From an uncultured Bacteroidota bacterium (lineage in GTDB: Bacteria; Bacteroidota; Bacteroidia; Chitinophagales; LD1), in assembly GCA_937894725.1 (NCBI GenBank), contig CALAYL010000071.1, forward strand, positions 1 to 59,741: a stretch of DNA of 59,741 nucleotides. Direction: 5' to 3'. Position 1 is the stretch's first letter; each line of letters begins with the position of its first letter. Positions 34,219 through 43,978 of this stretch are shown here, in pieces. The position numbers were made by a program, and so were the translations under genes. The notes beneath the pieces are model-generated. The model did no database searches and was not told the DNA's origin. It was given only the letters and a program-made list of their open reading frames with translations.

Positions 34219-35355
34219 ATGAAAAACCTACTTTTTGTTTTCTTATTTTTCTCATTTCTATCATGCAATTCATCGGGTGGTGACCACTACACTATCAATG
34301 GCAAAATCGAAAAAGCTGGCGGCAAAAAAGTATTGCTCGAAAGACTTACCCTACAGCAGTTATCGCTTATCGATTCGAGTACCATCGCTAACGATGGCAC
34401 TTTCAAACTTTCCAATAAAGCAGATAAAGGTTTCTATCGATTGAGAATAGACAACACATTTTGGATAGTATTGCTAGAGAATACTACCTATAATTTTACA
34501 GCAGATATAAATAATTCCGTTGCCTACAAAATAACCGGCACTCCTGCGGCTATTGAAATGCAAGAAGCCATTAAATACAACGCTGAAAATCAGATAGCAC
34601 TCCAACAGCTAAATGAAGAATTTTATGCAAAGCAAAATGCAGGTGCTCCTACCGATAGCTTACAACAATTTGCAATGATGATACAAGCCACAGGACAGGC
34701 ATTTGAAAATACACTTAAAAGCAAGATAAAAACAGCAAAAGACCCTATGGTAGCCTTGTATTATACTTCATTTTTACCAATGAATAAATATCCGGCTGAA
34801 AATCTACAGATGATAGAAAGACTTGAAAAAGAAATCCCTAAAAGTCCCTACACTACTGAAATGCGTACCGCATATGCGCAGATAGAGCAACAAGTAAAAG
34901 CCGCTGAGCTAGCCGCAAAATCGGCTGCTGCCACCGCAGTAGGGGCAATAGCTCCTGATTTAGAATTTGAAAATCCTGATGGTAAAAAATTAAAATTATC
35001 ATCGCTTCGTGGCAAAGTCGTACTTATCGATTTTTGGGCATCATGGTGTGGTCCATGCAGAAGAGAAAACCCCGCTGTGGTAGCTGCCTACAATAAATTT
35101 AAAGACAAAGGATTTGACATTTACTCCGTATCGCTAGATCAAGATAAAGGTCGCTGGGTGGGTGCCATAGCACAAGATGGTTTAGTTTGGAAAAGCCACG
35201 TATCTGACCTCAAGGGCTGGCAGTCAGCAGCATCAGCTATCTATGGCGTACAAAGTATCCCTGCACAATTTTTGCTAGATAAAGATGGCAAAATCATTGC
35301 TAAAAACTTGCGTGGAGAGGAACTGAGTAGTAAGCTGGCAGAGATACTAAAGTAA
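34219..35355 (+). CDS. TlpA/ResA-like thioredoxin lipoprotein with DUF4369 domain
   Basis: 378 aa. Lipobox in FLSCN (Cys about 16). An N-terminal DUF4369-like beta domain (YTINGKIEKAGGKKVLLERL...) is followed by an alpha-helical linker (about 115-235) and a C-terminal thioredoxin fold with active site FWASWCGPCRREN and the cis-Pro region VQSIPAQFLLD. It should be anchored in the periplasm or outer membrane and reduce or isomerise disulfides, for instance in cytochrome c maturation. This domain order is characteristic of Bacteroidota. Confidence 0.9.
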   Translation: MKNLLFVFLFFSFLSCNSSGGDHYTINGKIEKAGGKKVLLERLTLQQLSLIDSSTIANDGTFKLSNKADKGFYRLRIDNTFWIVLLENTTYNFTADINNSVAYKITGTPAAIEMQEAIKYNAENQIALQQLNEEFYAKQNAGAPTDSLQQFAMMIQATGQAFENTLKSKIKTAKDPMVALYYTSFLPMNKYPAENLQMIERLEKEIPKSPYTTEMRTAYAQIEQQVKAAELAAKSAAATAVGAIAPDLEFENPDGKKLKLSSLRGKVVLIDFWASWCGPCRRENPAVVAAYNKFKDKGFDIYSVSLDQDKGRWVGAIAQDGLVWKSHVSDLKGWQSAASAIYGVQSIPAQFLLDKDGKIIAKNLRGEELSSKLAEILK

Positions 35356-35406
35356 GGCAATAAAAAATAGACTAGTCCGTTTTATCAAAAAAAAAAAATA
35401 ATTCCA

Positions 35407-36225
35407 ATGAAAAATATCACATTCCTTTGTTTGCTTCTCTTTCCATTTTTGATAAAAGCACAAATAGGCAACTACGAGGAGGTTGTCTATCTTAAAAATG
35501 GCTCAGTGATAAGAGGAGTAATTGTAGAACAAATACCCGGGAAATCGCTCAAAATAAAATCGGGCGATAATATTTTTGCATTTACAATTGAAGAAGTAGA
35601 GAAATTTACCAAAGAGCCGCTACTTCGCCCAAAGCCACAATTATATAATCCTACAGATGGCGATTATAGAGAGAAAAGCAAACGACCCGTAGTTGACAAA
35701 CCCGAATTTAATACCCGCTATAAACCGCAAGGCGTTTATTTACTTTTAGGACTTGGAGGAGGTGCTTCTCAAATAGGAGCTGGGCTGGGTGCTGAACTTA
35801 CTTTAGGTGGCAAAATTTTCAACAAAAAAGATTGGAAAAGACGATCAAAAGTGGGTGGTGATGTTTGGGGGTTTGCAGGTGTACAAGGATTGCCTTTTAT
35901 AGGAGGAAACTTACAATTTGGATTGAATGCGGGGCCTACTATTGCAAGAAGAGTGAGAACAAAAGGCTATTTTTATGTAACCCCTTATGTTGGTTTCAAT
36001 GCCGTTTTTGCAAGAGAAAGAGAATCCTACTATAGTCCCTATGACGATTATGGTTACGATAGACGCTTTTGGAATGCAGGACTAGCCATACCTATCGGTT
36101 TAAAATTAGAATTCACCTACAGAAAATTTTATGTAGGCAACAATATTGCCATAGGTGGTATGGGCTCTACCGCTGGATTTGGTGGCTATTTTCGCACCTC
36201 TGTAAATCTGGGAGTGAAATTTTAG
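35407..36225 (+). CDS. Exported envelope protein, possible beta-barrel
   Basis: 272 aa. Signal peptide (MKNITFLCLLLFPFLIKAQ). The first about 60 mature residues (VVYLKNGSVIRGVIVEQIPGKSLKIKSGD) are a small beta domain often found at the start of Bacteroidota outer-membrane proteins. After a basic linker, the C-terminal half has alternating aromatic/glycine-rich strands (VYLLLGLGGGASQIGAG, GYFYVTPYVGFNAVF, GYFRTSVNLGVKF) and ends in F, as in beta-barrels. Function unknown. It overlaps the convergent decarboxylase gene by four bases (shared TTAG). Confidence 0.7.
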   Translation: MKNITFLCLLLFPFLIKAQIGNYEEVVYLKNGSVIRGVIVEQIPGKSLKIKSGDNIFAFTIEEVEKFTKEPLLRPKPQLYNPTDGDYREKSKRPVVDKPEFNTRYKPQGVYLLLGLGGGASQIGAGLGAELTLGGKIFNKKDWKRRSKVGGDVWGFAGVQGLPFIGGNLQFGLNAGPTIARRVRTKGYFYVTPYVGFNAVFARERESYYSPYDDYGYDRRFWNAGLAIPIGLKLEFTYRKFYVGNNIAIGGMGSTAGFGGYFRTSVNLGVKF

Positions 36226-37613
36226 TAACCTAAAATTTTCATCATACTTTCAGCACTTTGCTCCTCTGCAAAAACTTTATAGGTAAACTGCCCGTTTTCC
36301 TCATCTACTAAAAGATGTGCCGGTGATGGCAATAGACAATGCTTTATACCTCCATATCCACTCAAGGTGTCTTGATACGCACCAGTATGAAAAAACCCAA
36401 TAAACAACTTCTCACCTTCGTCTATATTGGGTAGATATACCTGGCTCACATGTGCATCTGAATTGTAATAGTCACCTACATCACAAGTGATACCTCCGAG
36501 ATTGATGTGCGTGTATTCTTTATCCCAATTATTTATAGGAAGCATGATAAACCGCTGTGAAAGCCCCCATATATCAGGCAAACTATTCATCAATGACCCA
36601 TCGAGCATGTACCAAGTTTCTCTATCATTTTGTCGCTTTTTGCCCAAAACAGAAAAAATAACAGCACCCGATTCACCTACAGTGTAACTACCAAACTCTG
36701 TATAAATATGCGGCTCATCTACATTCTCTTCACTACATACATTTTTGATTTGAGTCACTATTTCATTGATCATATATTCATAATCAAAATCAAAGGCCAG
36801 CGACTGTTTGATAGGCATACCACCACCAAGATTGATTGAATCTAAAGTAGGGCAAATTCTTTTAAGCTCTACATAAATTTTCAATGCCTTGTGAAACTCT
36901 GTCCAGTAGTAGTTTACATCCTTGATACCCGTATCAATAAAAAAATGGAGCATCTTGAGTTTAAACTTAGGATTATCCCTGATTTTTGATTTAAAAAATG
37001 GGACTACTGCATTGGCTCTAATGCCCAATCGAGAGGTGTAAAATTCATACTTAGGCTCTTCTTCGGCCGCTATCCGAATACCAATATTCAAGGGCTCATC
37101 TAGTTCTTGATAACTATCGATCTCCTCCAAACTATCGAGTACGGTGGTCACATTTGTATAGCCCGCCTTGATAGCATTGATAATATTATCTTGATATTGC
37201 TGGGTTTTAAAACCATTACATACAATTACTAAATCCTTATTTAGCTTGCCACTAGCTTCTAATCGACTGATGAGCTCAAAATCAAATGCAGACGAAGTCT
37301 CGAGATACACCTTATGCTTTAATGCCTCTTCTACAACAAATGAAAAATGAGAACTTTTTGTACAATAGCAATAGAAATAATTGCCCCGATAATTCAGATT
37401 CGCCATTGAAGAGTTAAATAAGCGTCTGGCTCGCTGTATCTGCTGACCAATCTTAGGAAGATACGTAAGGCGCAATGGAGTGCCATATTTTTCCACTATA
37501 TCCATGAGTGGTAGATTATTAAACTGCAATGAATGATCTACAATCTTAAATTCCTTTTGAGGAAAATCAAATGACTGCTCTATGAGCTCTTGGTACTTCG
37601 GATTTTTATGCAT
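36222..37613 (-). CDS. speA: Arginine decarboxylase (fold-type III PLP enzyme)
   Basis: 463 aa. Alanine-racemase-like barrel with the PLP lysine in YCYCTKSSHF (K86) and NLGGGMP as the glycine-rich phosphate site. C-terminal GGITCDVGDYYN and FFHTGAYQDTLSGYGG resemble the other half of the active site. The length and the IDTGIKDVNYYW-type segment match the shorter arginine decarboxylase group of Bacteroidota rather than LysA, which is present separately at 51047. It would make agmatine from arginine, the substrate of the agmatine deiminase encoded at 19106-20149. Ornithine or diaminopimelate as substrate cannot be fully excluded. Confidence 0.8.
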   Translation of the reverse strand: MHKNPKYQELIEQSFDFPQKEFKIVDHSLQFNNLPLMDIVEKYGTPLRLTYLPKIGQQIQRARRLFNSSMANLNYRGNYFYCYCTKSSHFSFVVEEALKHKVYLETSSAFDFELISRLEASGKLNKDLVIVCNGFKTQQYQDNIINAIKAGYTNVTTVLDSLEEIDSYQELDEPLNIGIRIAAEEEPKYEFYTSRLGIRANAVVPFFKSKIRDNPKFKLKMLHFFIDTGIKDVNYYWTEFHKALKIYVELKRICPTLDSINLGGGMPIKQSLAFDFDYEYMINEIVTQIKNVCSEENVDEPHIYTEFGSYTVGESGAVIFSVLGKKRQNDRETWYMLDGSLMNSLPDIWGLSQRFIMLPINNWDKEYTHINLGGITCDVGDYYNSDAHVSQVYLPNIDEGEKLFIGFFHTGAYQDTLSGYGGIKHCLLPSPAHLLVDEENGQFTYKVFAEEQSAESMMKILGY

Positions 37614-37692
37614 CTAATAGCGGATAAAAACAATAAATTAATTTACCCCGCTAAAGTAAGAATTATCGAAAGGAAATAGACAAACAATTTCG

Positions 37693-40600
37693 CTATCTAA
37701 TCAGCGAGATAGTTCCCGTTTGTAACTTATCGGTAAACCCATTGATATACGAAATCTGTAAAATGTAGGTCAATACCTGAGGAGTAAGCAGACTGCCTTT
37801 ATATCTTCCATCCCATTTAAAGTCGATATCATTTGAGGTAAATACCATTTCGCCCCAACGATTGAATATTTGCATATCCATAAATTTCCAGATTTTTTTG
37901 TTTCCATAAATCTCATAGATATCATTAAATCCATCTTGATTTGGAGTAAACGCATTCGGTACATACAAGTCATACGATGGCACTACTTTGATAGTCAAAG
38001 TATCGCTTGCCTTACAACCTACTTGATTTTCGACATCAATACGATAAAGCAGCGTAGCTAGTGGAGATACTGTAGGATTGGCGCATGTTTCACAATCTAT
38101 ATATCGATTTGGTGACCAAAGATTTGTCAAAGTGCCTGCATTCCCATTGACAACATATTCTAGCACTACAGACTCACCCAATGGAATCGCAACTCTAGGG
38201 TTTGCCTCTATCGTAAAATCATATTGATAGCCCAATGTGTATGAGCCAACAGCTGTACACCCTTGCGCATCAGATACAGTGACTTGATAGCTGCCAGGTC
38301 GCAGATTGCCTAATACGGCATTTCGCGAGCTATCTGACCAGAGAAAGCTATACGAAGGCGTACCAGAAGTAGGCGTAACGGCTATATTACCTGAATTTGG
38401 GAACGTAATACAAAGTGGATCGATGGTATTGGCTGATAAAACGAGCGGTGGTGCATCTACTACTGTTTGGGTTTGCGAAGCCGTACAACCGTTCGCTCCA
38501 TTTGTTACTGTTACGGTATAAAGTCCAGCACTCGTAATTGTAGCCGAACTAGCACTCGCTCCTGTGCTCCAAGTATAGCTTGGACTTACCGCATTGGTAG
38601 TAGTCGTCAATACCTGCGATGCGATAGCACAACCATGTGGCACCGGAGTAGAAATACTTACCGAAGGAACCACGATGTTTTGCGCTACAGTCACCGAATT
38701 TGAAGCCGTACAACCATTGTCTGTATTGGTTACCGTAAGTGTATAGCTAGCAGGTGAAGTTACATTGATAGACGGAGTTGTTTCACCTGTGCTCCAAGCA
38801 TATGCGGCATTTGACACATTGGTGGTGCCATCAATATCTACATCTAAAACAACACAACTCAGGGTAGCTGGCTGCAAAATATTGACTTGTGGAGGCGTTA
38901 GGTCTGCTTGTACTTGTTCTGTTGCTGTAGCGGTACAGCCATTAGCAGGGTCTTCTACTGTTACAGAATAATTATTTGCGGACGTTACAGTAGTCGAACT
39001 AGTGGTAGCACTGTTTGACCAGGCGTAAATTACAGAAGCTGGAGACGCTGTAGCCGTAAGAGTTTGCGATGAATTGGCGCAAGTCATAAAAACGGAGGGC
39101 GCTATACTTACCGTAGGGGTAGCAATATTCTGTGTCACCGTTTGCGAAATTGCACTAGTACAATTATTTTGAGTATTGGTTACAGTAACTGAAAATATAC
39201 CTGGCGAAGATATTGCAGTAGTAGCGACTAGCTCGCCATTGCTCCAAAGGTAATCTACAGGCGAGGCCATTGTAGTCACTGTAAGGTCTATAGAAAGGGT
39301 GTCGCAATTTAATTGAGAAGGCGTATTTATTGATAAAGGTGGAGCTATGGTGTCTTGCACCACTGTTTCGGTATAGCTCGCTGTGCAGCCATTATCGGTA
39401 TCTGTGACTGTCACCACATAAGTTCCAGCAGAAGTAGTAGTGAAAGATTGATTTGTATTGCCGTTGCTCCATGCAAAAGTAGGATTGACTGCAGATGTAG
39501 CCACAAAAAGTGTAGTAGTAGTCGTTAAACAATTTAAGCTATCTGGCTCAACAGAAACAATAACTGGAGAAGCTGTATCAGCCGACACTGTAACTGAAGA
39601 AGTCGCGGTACACCCATCAAGTGGATTTGTGGCTGTGACAGTATAAGTACCCGCAGCAGTAGCGGTATAGCTTGCAGAAGGATTGCCACTTGTCCACTCA
39701 AAAGTAGCTCCGGGAGTGCTAGAAGTGGCGGTTAGATTTTGCGAAGTATTCGTACAACTGATTGGTGCAGGATTCGCCACAAAAACATTGGGTGGAGTAC
39801 CCGTACGACCCACAGTAGCTGTTTGAGTAACTGTACAAAGCGATACTTGATCAGTGATAGTAACTGTATATGTACCAGCTACTAGCCCTGTATCGGTAGC
39901 GTTGGTTTGCCCATCTGCCCAAAGATAGTTGTACGTTCCACTACCTCCAGTAGCACTCACCGTAGCACTACCTCTTGTAATACAAGTTTGAGACACTGTA
40001 GTGGGCACACCCGGCACTACATCCGTAGGCTCAGTAATTGTGTAAGTGGCAGATGCACTACAGCCAGTTGGATCACTCACCGTTACAGTATAGCTGCCAG
40101 CAGCCAATCCAGTGATTGTAACCCCACTCCTACTACCCGACCAAGCATAGCTCAATGCTCCAGTACCTCCCGATGCATTTGCTGTAATAGCACCATTACT
40201 TCCTCCATTGCATTGCACATTAGTAAGTGTGGGCGCTTGTAAACTCACTACTGACCCACTCGTACCTACTACGTATGTAGCAGAAGCTGAGCAACCACCT
40301 CCATCTGTAGCTGTAACTGTAAAACTACTTGGCGATAAGTTTGATATCGAACTACCATTTGCGCCATTTGACCATGCATAACTCAATGAACCTACCCCTC
40401 CAGTAGCTGAAGCAGTGATTGAGCCGCCCTGAGTGCAAGTTGCGTCATTAATCACAGGACTGCTAAAAACAATAGGTACCGAAGTGATGGATAGTGTGCC
40501 ACTAGCAGTAGATGTACACAGATTGGCATCCGTCATCGTGACAGTGTATGTACCTGCTGCTACTCCGTTGAGTATAGAATCCGTTTGCGATGTACTGCTC

Positions 40601-41901
40601 CAAGCATAGGTATAGGGCGAAACACCCCCACTTGCTATAGCAGCCAAATCGCCATTGCCAGTACCTGTACAATTATTGAAAGTAACATTGGGCACAGACA
40701 AGGTGCGCGGTGGCGGCTGTGTAATACGGACAGTATCTCTCCGTACACAATTTGCAGCATCATTGGCTGTAAAAACATAGGTACCGGCAGATAAGCCTGA
40801 TATAGCTAATTGATTCGAACCATTCGACCAACCGTATGTTATTGTACCATTTCCCCCTGATACTGTAGCAGTAGCAGTGCCGTTATTTCCACCATTACAA
40901 CTTACATTTTGCGAAGCAGTGATAGACGAATTAAGTGAACCAGCCAAGGCAACATTTACATTGCTAGTCACCACTACAGGCGTACCCCCATTACAAGGCA
41001 AATAAGTGGCTCGGGCGGTGTAAGTTGTAGGATTTGTTGATGGACATACATTTACCGTATTGCCTGTGCCTATTACAGATGCCCCTTTTAGCCAATCTAC
41101 TGTTACGATACTTGGGCCATTGGGAGTAAAACGATAAGCGTCATTAGTGGCATTCCAAACAGAAACATTTCTGCCAGGTACAGTATAAGCTACTGTACCC
41201 GCTGCATTTTGTATTCCTTCAATAGCCAAACCATTATTCCAGCCCGAGCAGGCTCTTTTTTGTTGTATGTATATTTCTATTGCATTTGTAGTTTCATATA
41301 GTACTATTTGGTGTGTTGCTTTACCAATATTCCAACAGCTCCCTATAAGAAAAACATCATCAAACATAGGCACATTACTAAAAGAAAGCACAAATGTTCT
41401 ACATGGTGCTACACCTAAAATCTGGTACTTAATTGTTCCTCCTAAAGAAGGGTCGATGTCATGGTATGGCCCCATAATGGAATTGGTATAAATGTTAGGA
41501 TTGGGCAAAGGCCCCAATGTTCTTAAATCCCAAACACAACTCTGTCCTGCATTCGATATATCAAAACTTAACAAACCATTTGCGCCCAAAACTAACTGAT
41601 TATAAGCATTTCCAAAAAAACAAAACGTAAAAGGGATATTAATTATTCCTGACCAGATATCATCCGTATTTACTAAAATAGAAGTTCCCGCAGTATAACT
41701 AAAGGGCGTATAAGGAATAGATGCCACACTGTAAGTAGTAGTATTGCCCGATGGGAAGGCGGTAGCCGTAAGGTTGGTGCAGGTAGTACCACAAGGCAAA
41801 CTCTGATTAGCCCCAGCGCTTACTGCTGGACATCCTGGCTGGGCAGTACTGATTGCCGCAAAGTAAAAAAAACCACTAATCAGTAATACTGCTTTTCTCA
41901 T
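37693..41901 (-). CDS. Giant T9SS type B surface protein with SprB-like repeats
   Basis: 1402 aa from the ATG at 41901. The in-frame TTG six bases upstream is less likely. Signal peptide MRKAVLLISGFFYFAAISTAQ. An N-terminal beta domain (about 30-330) resembles other Bacteroidota adhesin heads. Then about a dozen SprB/PKD-like modules repeat, with CNGGNNGTATATVSGG, YAWSNG and TYTVTVTD motifs. The C-terminal about 85 residues (VPNAFTPNQDGFNDIYEIYG, IFNRWGEMVF, WDGRYKG, TLYI-like end) are the gliding-motility-associated domain that directs type IX secretion (type B). Likely a cell-surface adhesin. Divergent from argS. Confidence 0.92.
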   Translation of the reverse strand: MRKAVLLISGFFYFAAISTAQPGCPAVSAGANQSLPCGTTCTNLTATAFPSGNTTTYSVASIPYTPFSYTAGTSILVNTDDIWSGIINIPFTFCFFGNAYNQLVLGANGLLSFDISNAGQSCVWDLRTLGPLPNPNIYTNSIMGPYHDIDPSLGGTIKYQILGVAPCRTFVLSFSNVPMFDDVFLIGSCWNIGKATHQIVLYETTNAIEIYIQQKRACSGWNNGLAIEGIQNAAGTVAYTVPGRNVSVWNATNDAYRFTPNGPSIVTVDWLKGASVIGTGNTVNVCPSTNPTTYTARATYLPCNGGTPVVVTSNVNVALAGSLNSSITASQNVSCNGGNNGTATATVSGGNGTITYGWSNGSNQLAISGLSAGTYVFTANDAANCVRRDTVRITQPPPRTLSVPNVTFNNCTGTGNGDLAAIASGGVSPYTYAWSSTSQTDSILNGVAAGTYTVTMTDANLCTSTASGTLSITSVPIVFSSPVINDATCTQGGSITASATGGVGSLSYAWSNGANGSSISNLSPSSFTVTATDGGGCSASATYVVGTSGSVVSLQAPTLTNVQCNGGSNGAITANASGGTGALSYAWSGSRSGVTITGLAAGSYTVTVSDPTGCSASATYTITEPTDVVPGVPTTVSQTCITRGSATVSATGGSGTYNYLWADGQTNATDTGLVAGTYTVTITDQVSLCTVTQTATVGRTGTPPNVFVANPAPISCTNTSQNLTATSSTPGATFEWTSGNPSASYTATAAGTYTVTATNPLDGCTATSSVTVSADTASPVIVSVEPDSLNCLTTTTTLFVATSAVNPTFAWSNGNTNQSFTTTSAGTYVVTVTDTDNGCTASYTETVVQDTIAPPLSINTPSQLNCDTLSIDLTVTTMASPVDYLWSNGELVATTAISSPGIFSVTVTNTQNNCTSAISQTVTQNIATPTVSIAPSVFMTCANSSQTLTATASPASVIYAWSNSATTSSTTVTSANNYSVTVEDPANGCTATATEQVQADLTPPQVNILQPATLSCVVLDVDIDGTTNVSNAAYAWSTGETTPSINVTSPASYTLTVTNTDNGCTASNSVTVAQNIVVPSVSISTPVPHGCAIASQVLTTTTNAVSPSYTWSTGASASSATITSAGLYTVTVTNGANGCTASQTQTVVDAPPLVLSANTIDPLCITFPNSGNIAVTPTSGTPSYSFLWSDSSRNAVLGNLRPGSYQVTVSDAQGCTAVGSYTLGYQYDFTIEANPRVAIPLGESVVLEYVVNGNAGTLTNLWSPNRYIDCETCANPTVSPLATLLYRIDVENQVGCKASDTLTIKVVPSYDLYVPNAFTPNQDGFNDIYEIYGNKKIWKFMDMQIFNRWGEMVFTSNDIDFKWDGRYKGSLLTPQVLTYILQISYINGFTDKLQTGTISLIR

Positions 41902-42027
41902 TTCCAATTTTTTATTCTAAAAGTAAATTTTTCTAATCCTAAGATTATGAAATTATTAAAAAGGTTGCGTATTGAGAAACAAACAGTTGATTTTTTCTAT
42001 TGAACGAAAAAGAATTATGTTTATCCC

Positions 42028-43845
42028 ATGAAATCTATTTCTACTCATGACCTTATAAAAAGAGCAGCTTTCAATGCGGCTCAAAGCCTTTTTGGTGAAC
42101 AAATCACCGAAAAGGACATCACTATCAACCAAACTATCAAAGACTTTGAGGGTGATTATACCCTTGTAGTTTTCCCACTAGTTCGCTACAGCAAACTTTC
42201 TCCCGAAAAAACAGCCGAAGTGATGGGTCAATATTTAGTTGAAAAAACAGCCCTTTTTAGCAGTTTCAATATTGTAAAGGGATTCCTTAATCTTAGCTTT
42301 CAATCTGCATTTTGGATAGAAAAATTGAATGCTTTTGCCAGCCAGGAAAAGGTTTTTACGCCTACCCAAAAAACAGAAAAAGTACTGCTTGAGTACTGTG
42401 GCCCCAATACCAACAAACCCTTACACATTGGACATCTCAGAAATATGATGTTAGGCTATGCTATGAGCGAAGTGCTAGTGGCTAACGGCTATGATGTAAC
42501 TAAAGTAAATATCTACAACGATCGGGGTATCGCTATCTGCAAATCAATGGCAGCCTATATGCTAGAAGGCAACGGTGCTACACCTGAATCTACAGGCATC
42601 AAAGGAGATCATTTTGTGGGCGATTACTATGTGCTTTTTGGCAAAATTGTAGAGCGACAACTACGCACAAAATATAACCTAGCTGAAGATGCCCCTCTTT
42701 TCAAAACCATAGGCAAAGATAGAGAGGTAGCCGAACAAGAAACCGAAGCATTTTCGCTAGCCAAATCTTTACTTCTCAAATGGGAAGATGGCGATGCAGA
42801 TACAATGGCGCTTTGGAAGCAAATGAATGATTGGGTTTTAGCTGGTTTTCAAATCACTTTTGATGTTCTGGGCGTAGATTTTGAAAAAGATTATTTTGAA
42901 AGCGAAACCTACAAGCTCGGCAAAGAGATTATCGAAGAAGGCTTAGCAAATAAGACCTTTTATAAGAGAGCAGATGGGGCTATAGCCATTGACCTAACTC
43001 CTGATGGACTTGATGAAAAGGTATTGCTTCGGGGCGATGGCACTTCTATTTACATTACCCAAGATCTCGGTACTGCCGATGAGCGCTACAAAGAATTCAA
43101 AATGGATCGCATGATTTATGTGGTCGGTAGCGAACAAGATTATCACTTCAAAGCACTCAAACTTTGTCTTCAAAAAATGGGCAAAACATGGGCAGATGGC
43201 ATTTATCACTTATCTTACGGCATGGTGGAGTCACCTACGGGTAGATTCAAATCGCGCGAAGGCAAAACTGCCGATGCAGATGACCTAATCGCAGAGGTGC
43301 TCCGCATAGCCGAAGAAAAAACCAAAGAGCTCGGTAAGATTGACGACTTCACTGAAGTCGAGGCAAAAGAACTCTACAAAATGATAGGTCTTGGCGCATT
43401 GAAGTATTTCATATTGCGTGTTAATCCTTATAAAAAAATCATTTTCAATCCAGAGGAGTCTATCGATTTTCAAGGGCAAACTGGACCATTCGTCCAATAT
43501 GTACATGCGCGTATCCGTTCTATTATTCGTAAAGCGAATACTACACCTACTTCCCTTGATACTGCTACACCCCTGCATTCGATAGAGCGGCAGTTGGTCA
43601 TTTTGCTCGATAGCTATGCAGGTATCATCGAAAGTGCTAGTCATAAATATGACCCCTCTGAAATAGCCAACTTTGCGTATAGTCTAGCAAAGATGTACAA
43701 CAAGTTTTATAGCGAATTATCTATTCTAGCGAGTCATGTGCCTGATGCAGAAAAACAACTGCGTATTCAGCTTTCTACCCAAATAGCGCGTACCTTAAAA
43801 CATGCGATGAAACTACTGGGTATTGATGTGCCAGAGAAGATGTAA
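42028..43845 (+). CDS. argS: Arginyl-tRNA synthetase
   Basis: 605 aa. An N-terminal additional domain for tRNA D-loop contact is followed by the class I HIGH motif (LHIGHLRNMM), the catalytic fold (YNDRGIAICKSM) and a KMSKS-equivalent region (GRFKSREGKTADADDL). The alpha-helical anticodon-binding domain ends with LKHAMKLLGIDVPEKM, the usual ArgS terminus. It charges tRNA-Arg. It is flanked on both sides by leftward giant surface-protein genes. Confidence 0.97.
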   Translation: MKSISTHDLIKRAAFNAAQSLFGEQITEKDITINQTIKDFEGDYTLVVFPLVRYSKLSPEKTAEVMGQYLVEKTALFSSFNIVKGFLNLSFQSAFWIEKLNAFASQEKVFTPTQKTEKVLLEYCGPNTNKPLHIGHLRNMMLGYAMSEVLVANGYDVTKVNIYNDRGIAICKSMAAYMLEGNGATPESTGIKGDHFVGDYYVLFGKIVERQLRTKYNLAEDAPLFKTIGKDREVAEQETEAFSLAKSLLLKWEDGDADTMALWKQMNDWVLAGFQITFDVLGVDFEKDYFESETYKLGKEIIEEGLANKTFYKRADGAIAIDLTPDGLDEKVLLRGDGTSIYITQDLGTADERYKEFKMDRMIYVVGSEQDYHFKALKLCLQKMGKTWADGIYHLSYGMVESPTGRFKSREGKTADADDLIAEVLRIAEEKTKELGKIDDFTEVEAKELYKMIGLGALKYFILRVNPYKKIIFNPEESIDFQGQTGPFVQYVHARIRSIIRKANTTPTSLDTATPLHSIERQLVILLDSYAGIIESASHKYDPSEIANFAYSLAKMYNKFYSELSILASHVPDAEKQLRIQLSTQIARTLKHAMKLLGIDVPEKM

Positions 43846-43928
43846 TTCTGCCTGTAATGCCAAGCTACCTTTTCACCACTTGGTGCTTGCCATTAAAATC
43901 ATTTACCCACGCTTTCTTATATTAAAAA

Positions 43929-43959
43929 AATAGCCCGTTTGAAAATCTAACGGGCTATT
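43929..43959 (-). terminator. Terminator of the 1820-aa surface protein gene
   Basis: AATAGCCCGTT pairs perfectly with AACGGGCTATT (nine-base loop). On the minus strand the hairpin is followed by seven to eight T, directly after the stop codon of the leftward giant gene. On the + strand it could also terminate argS, with the weaker GAAATTTTT tail. Confidence 0.85.
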
Positions 43960-43978
43960 GAAATTTTTAAATCAAGTT

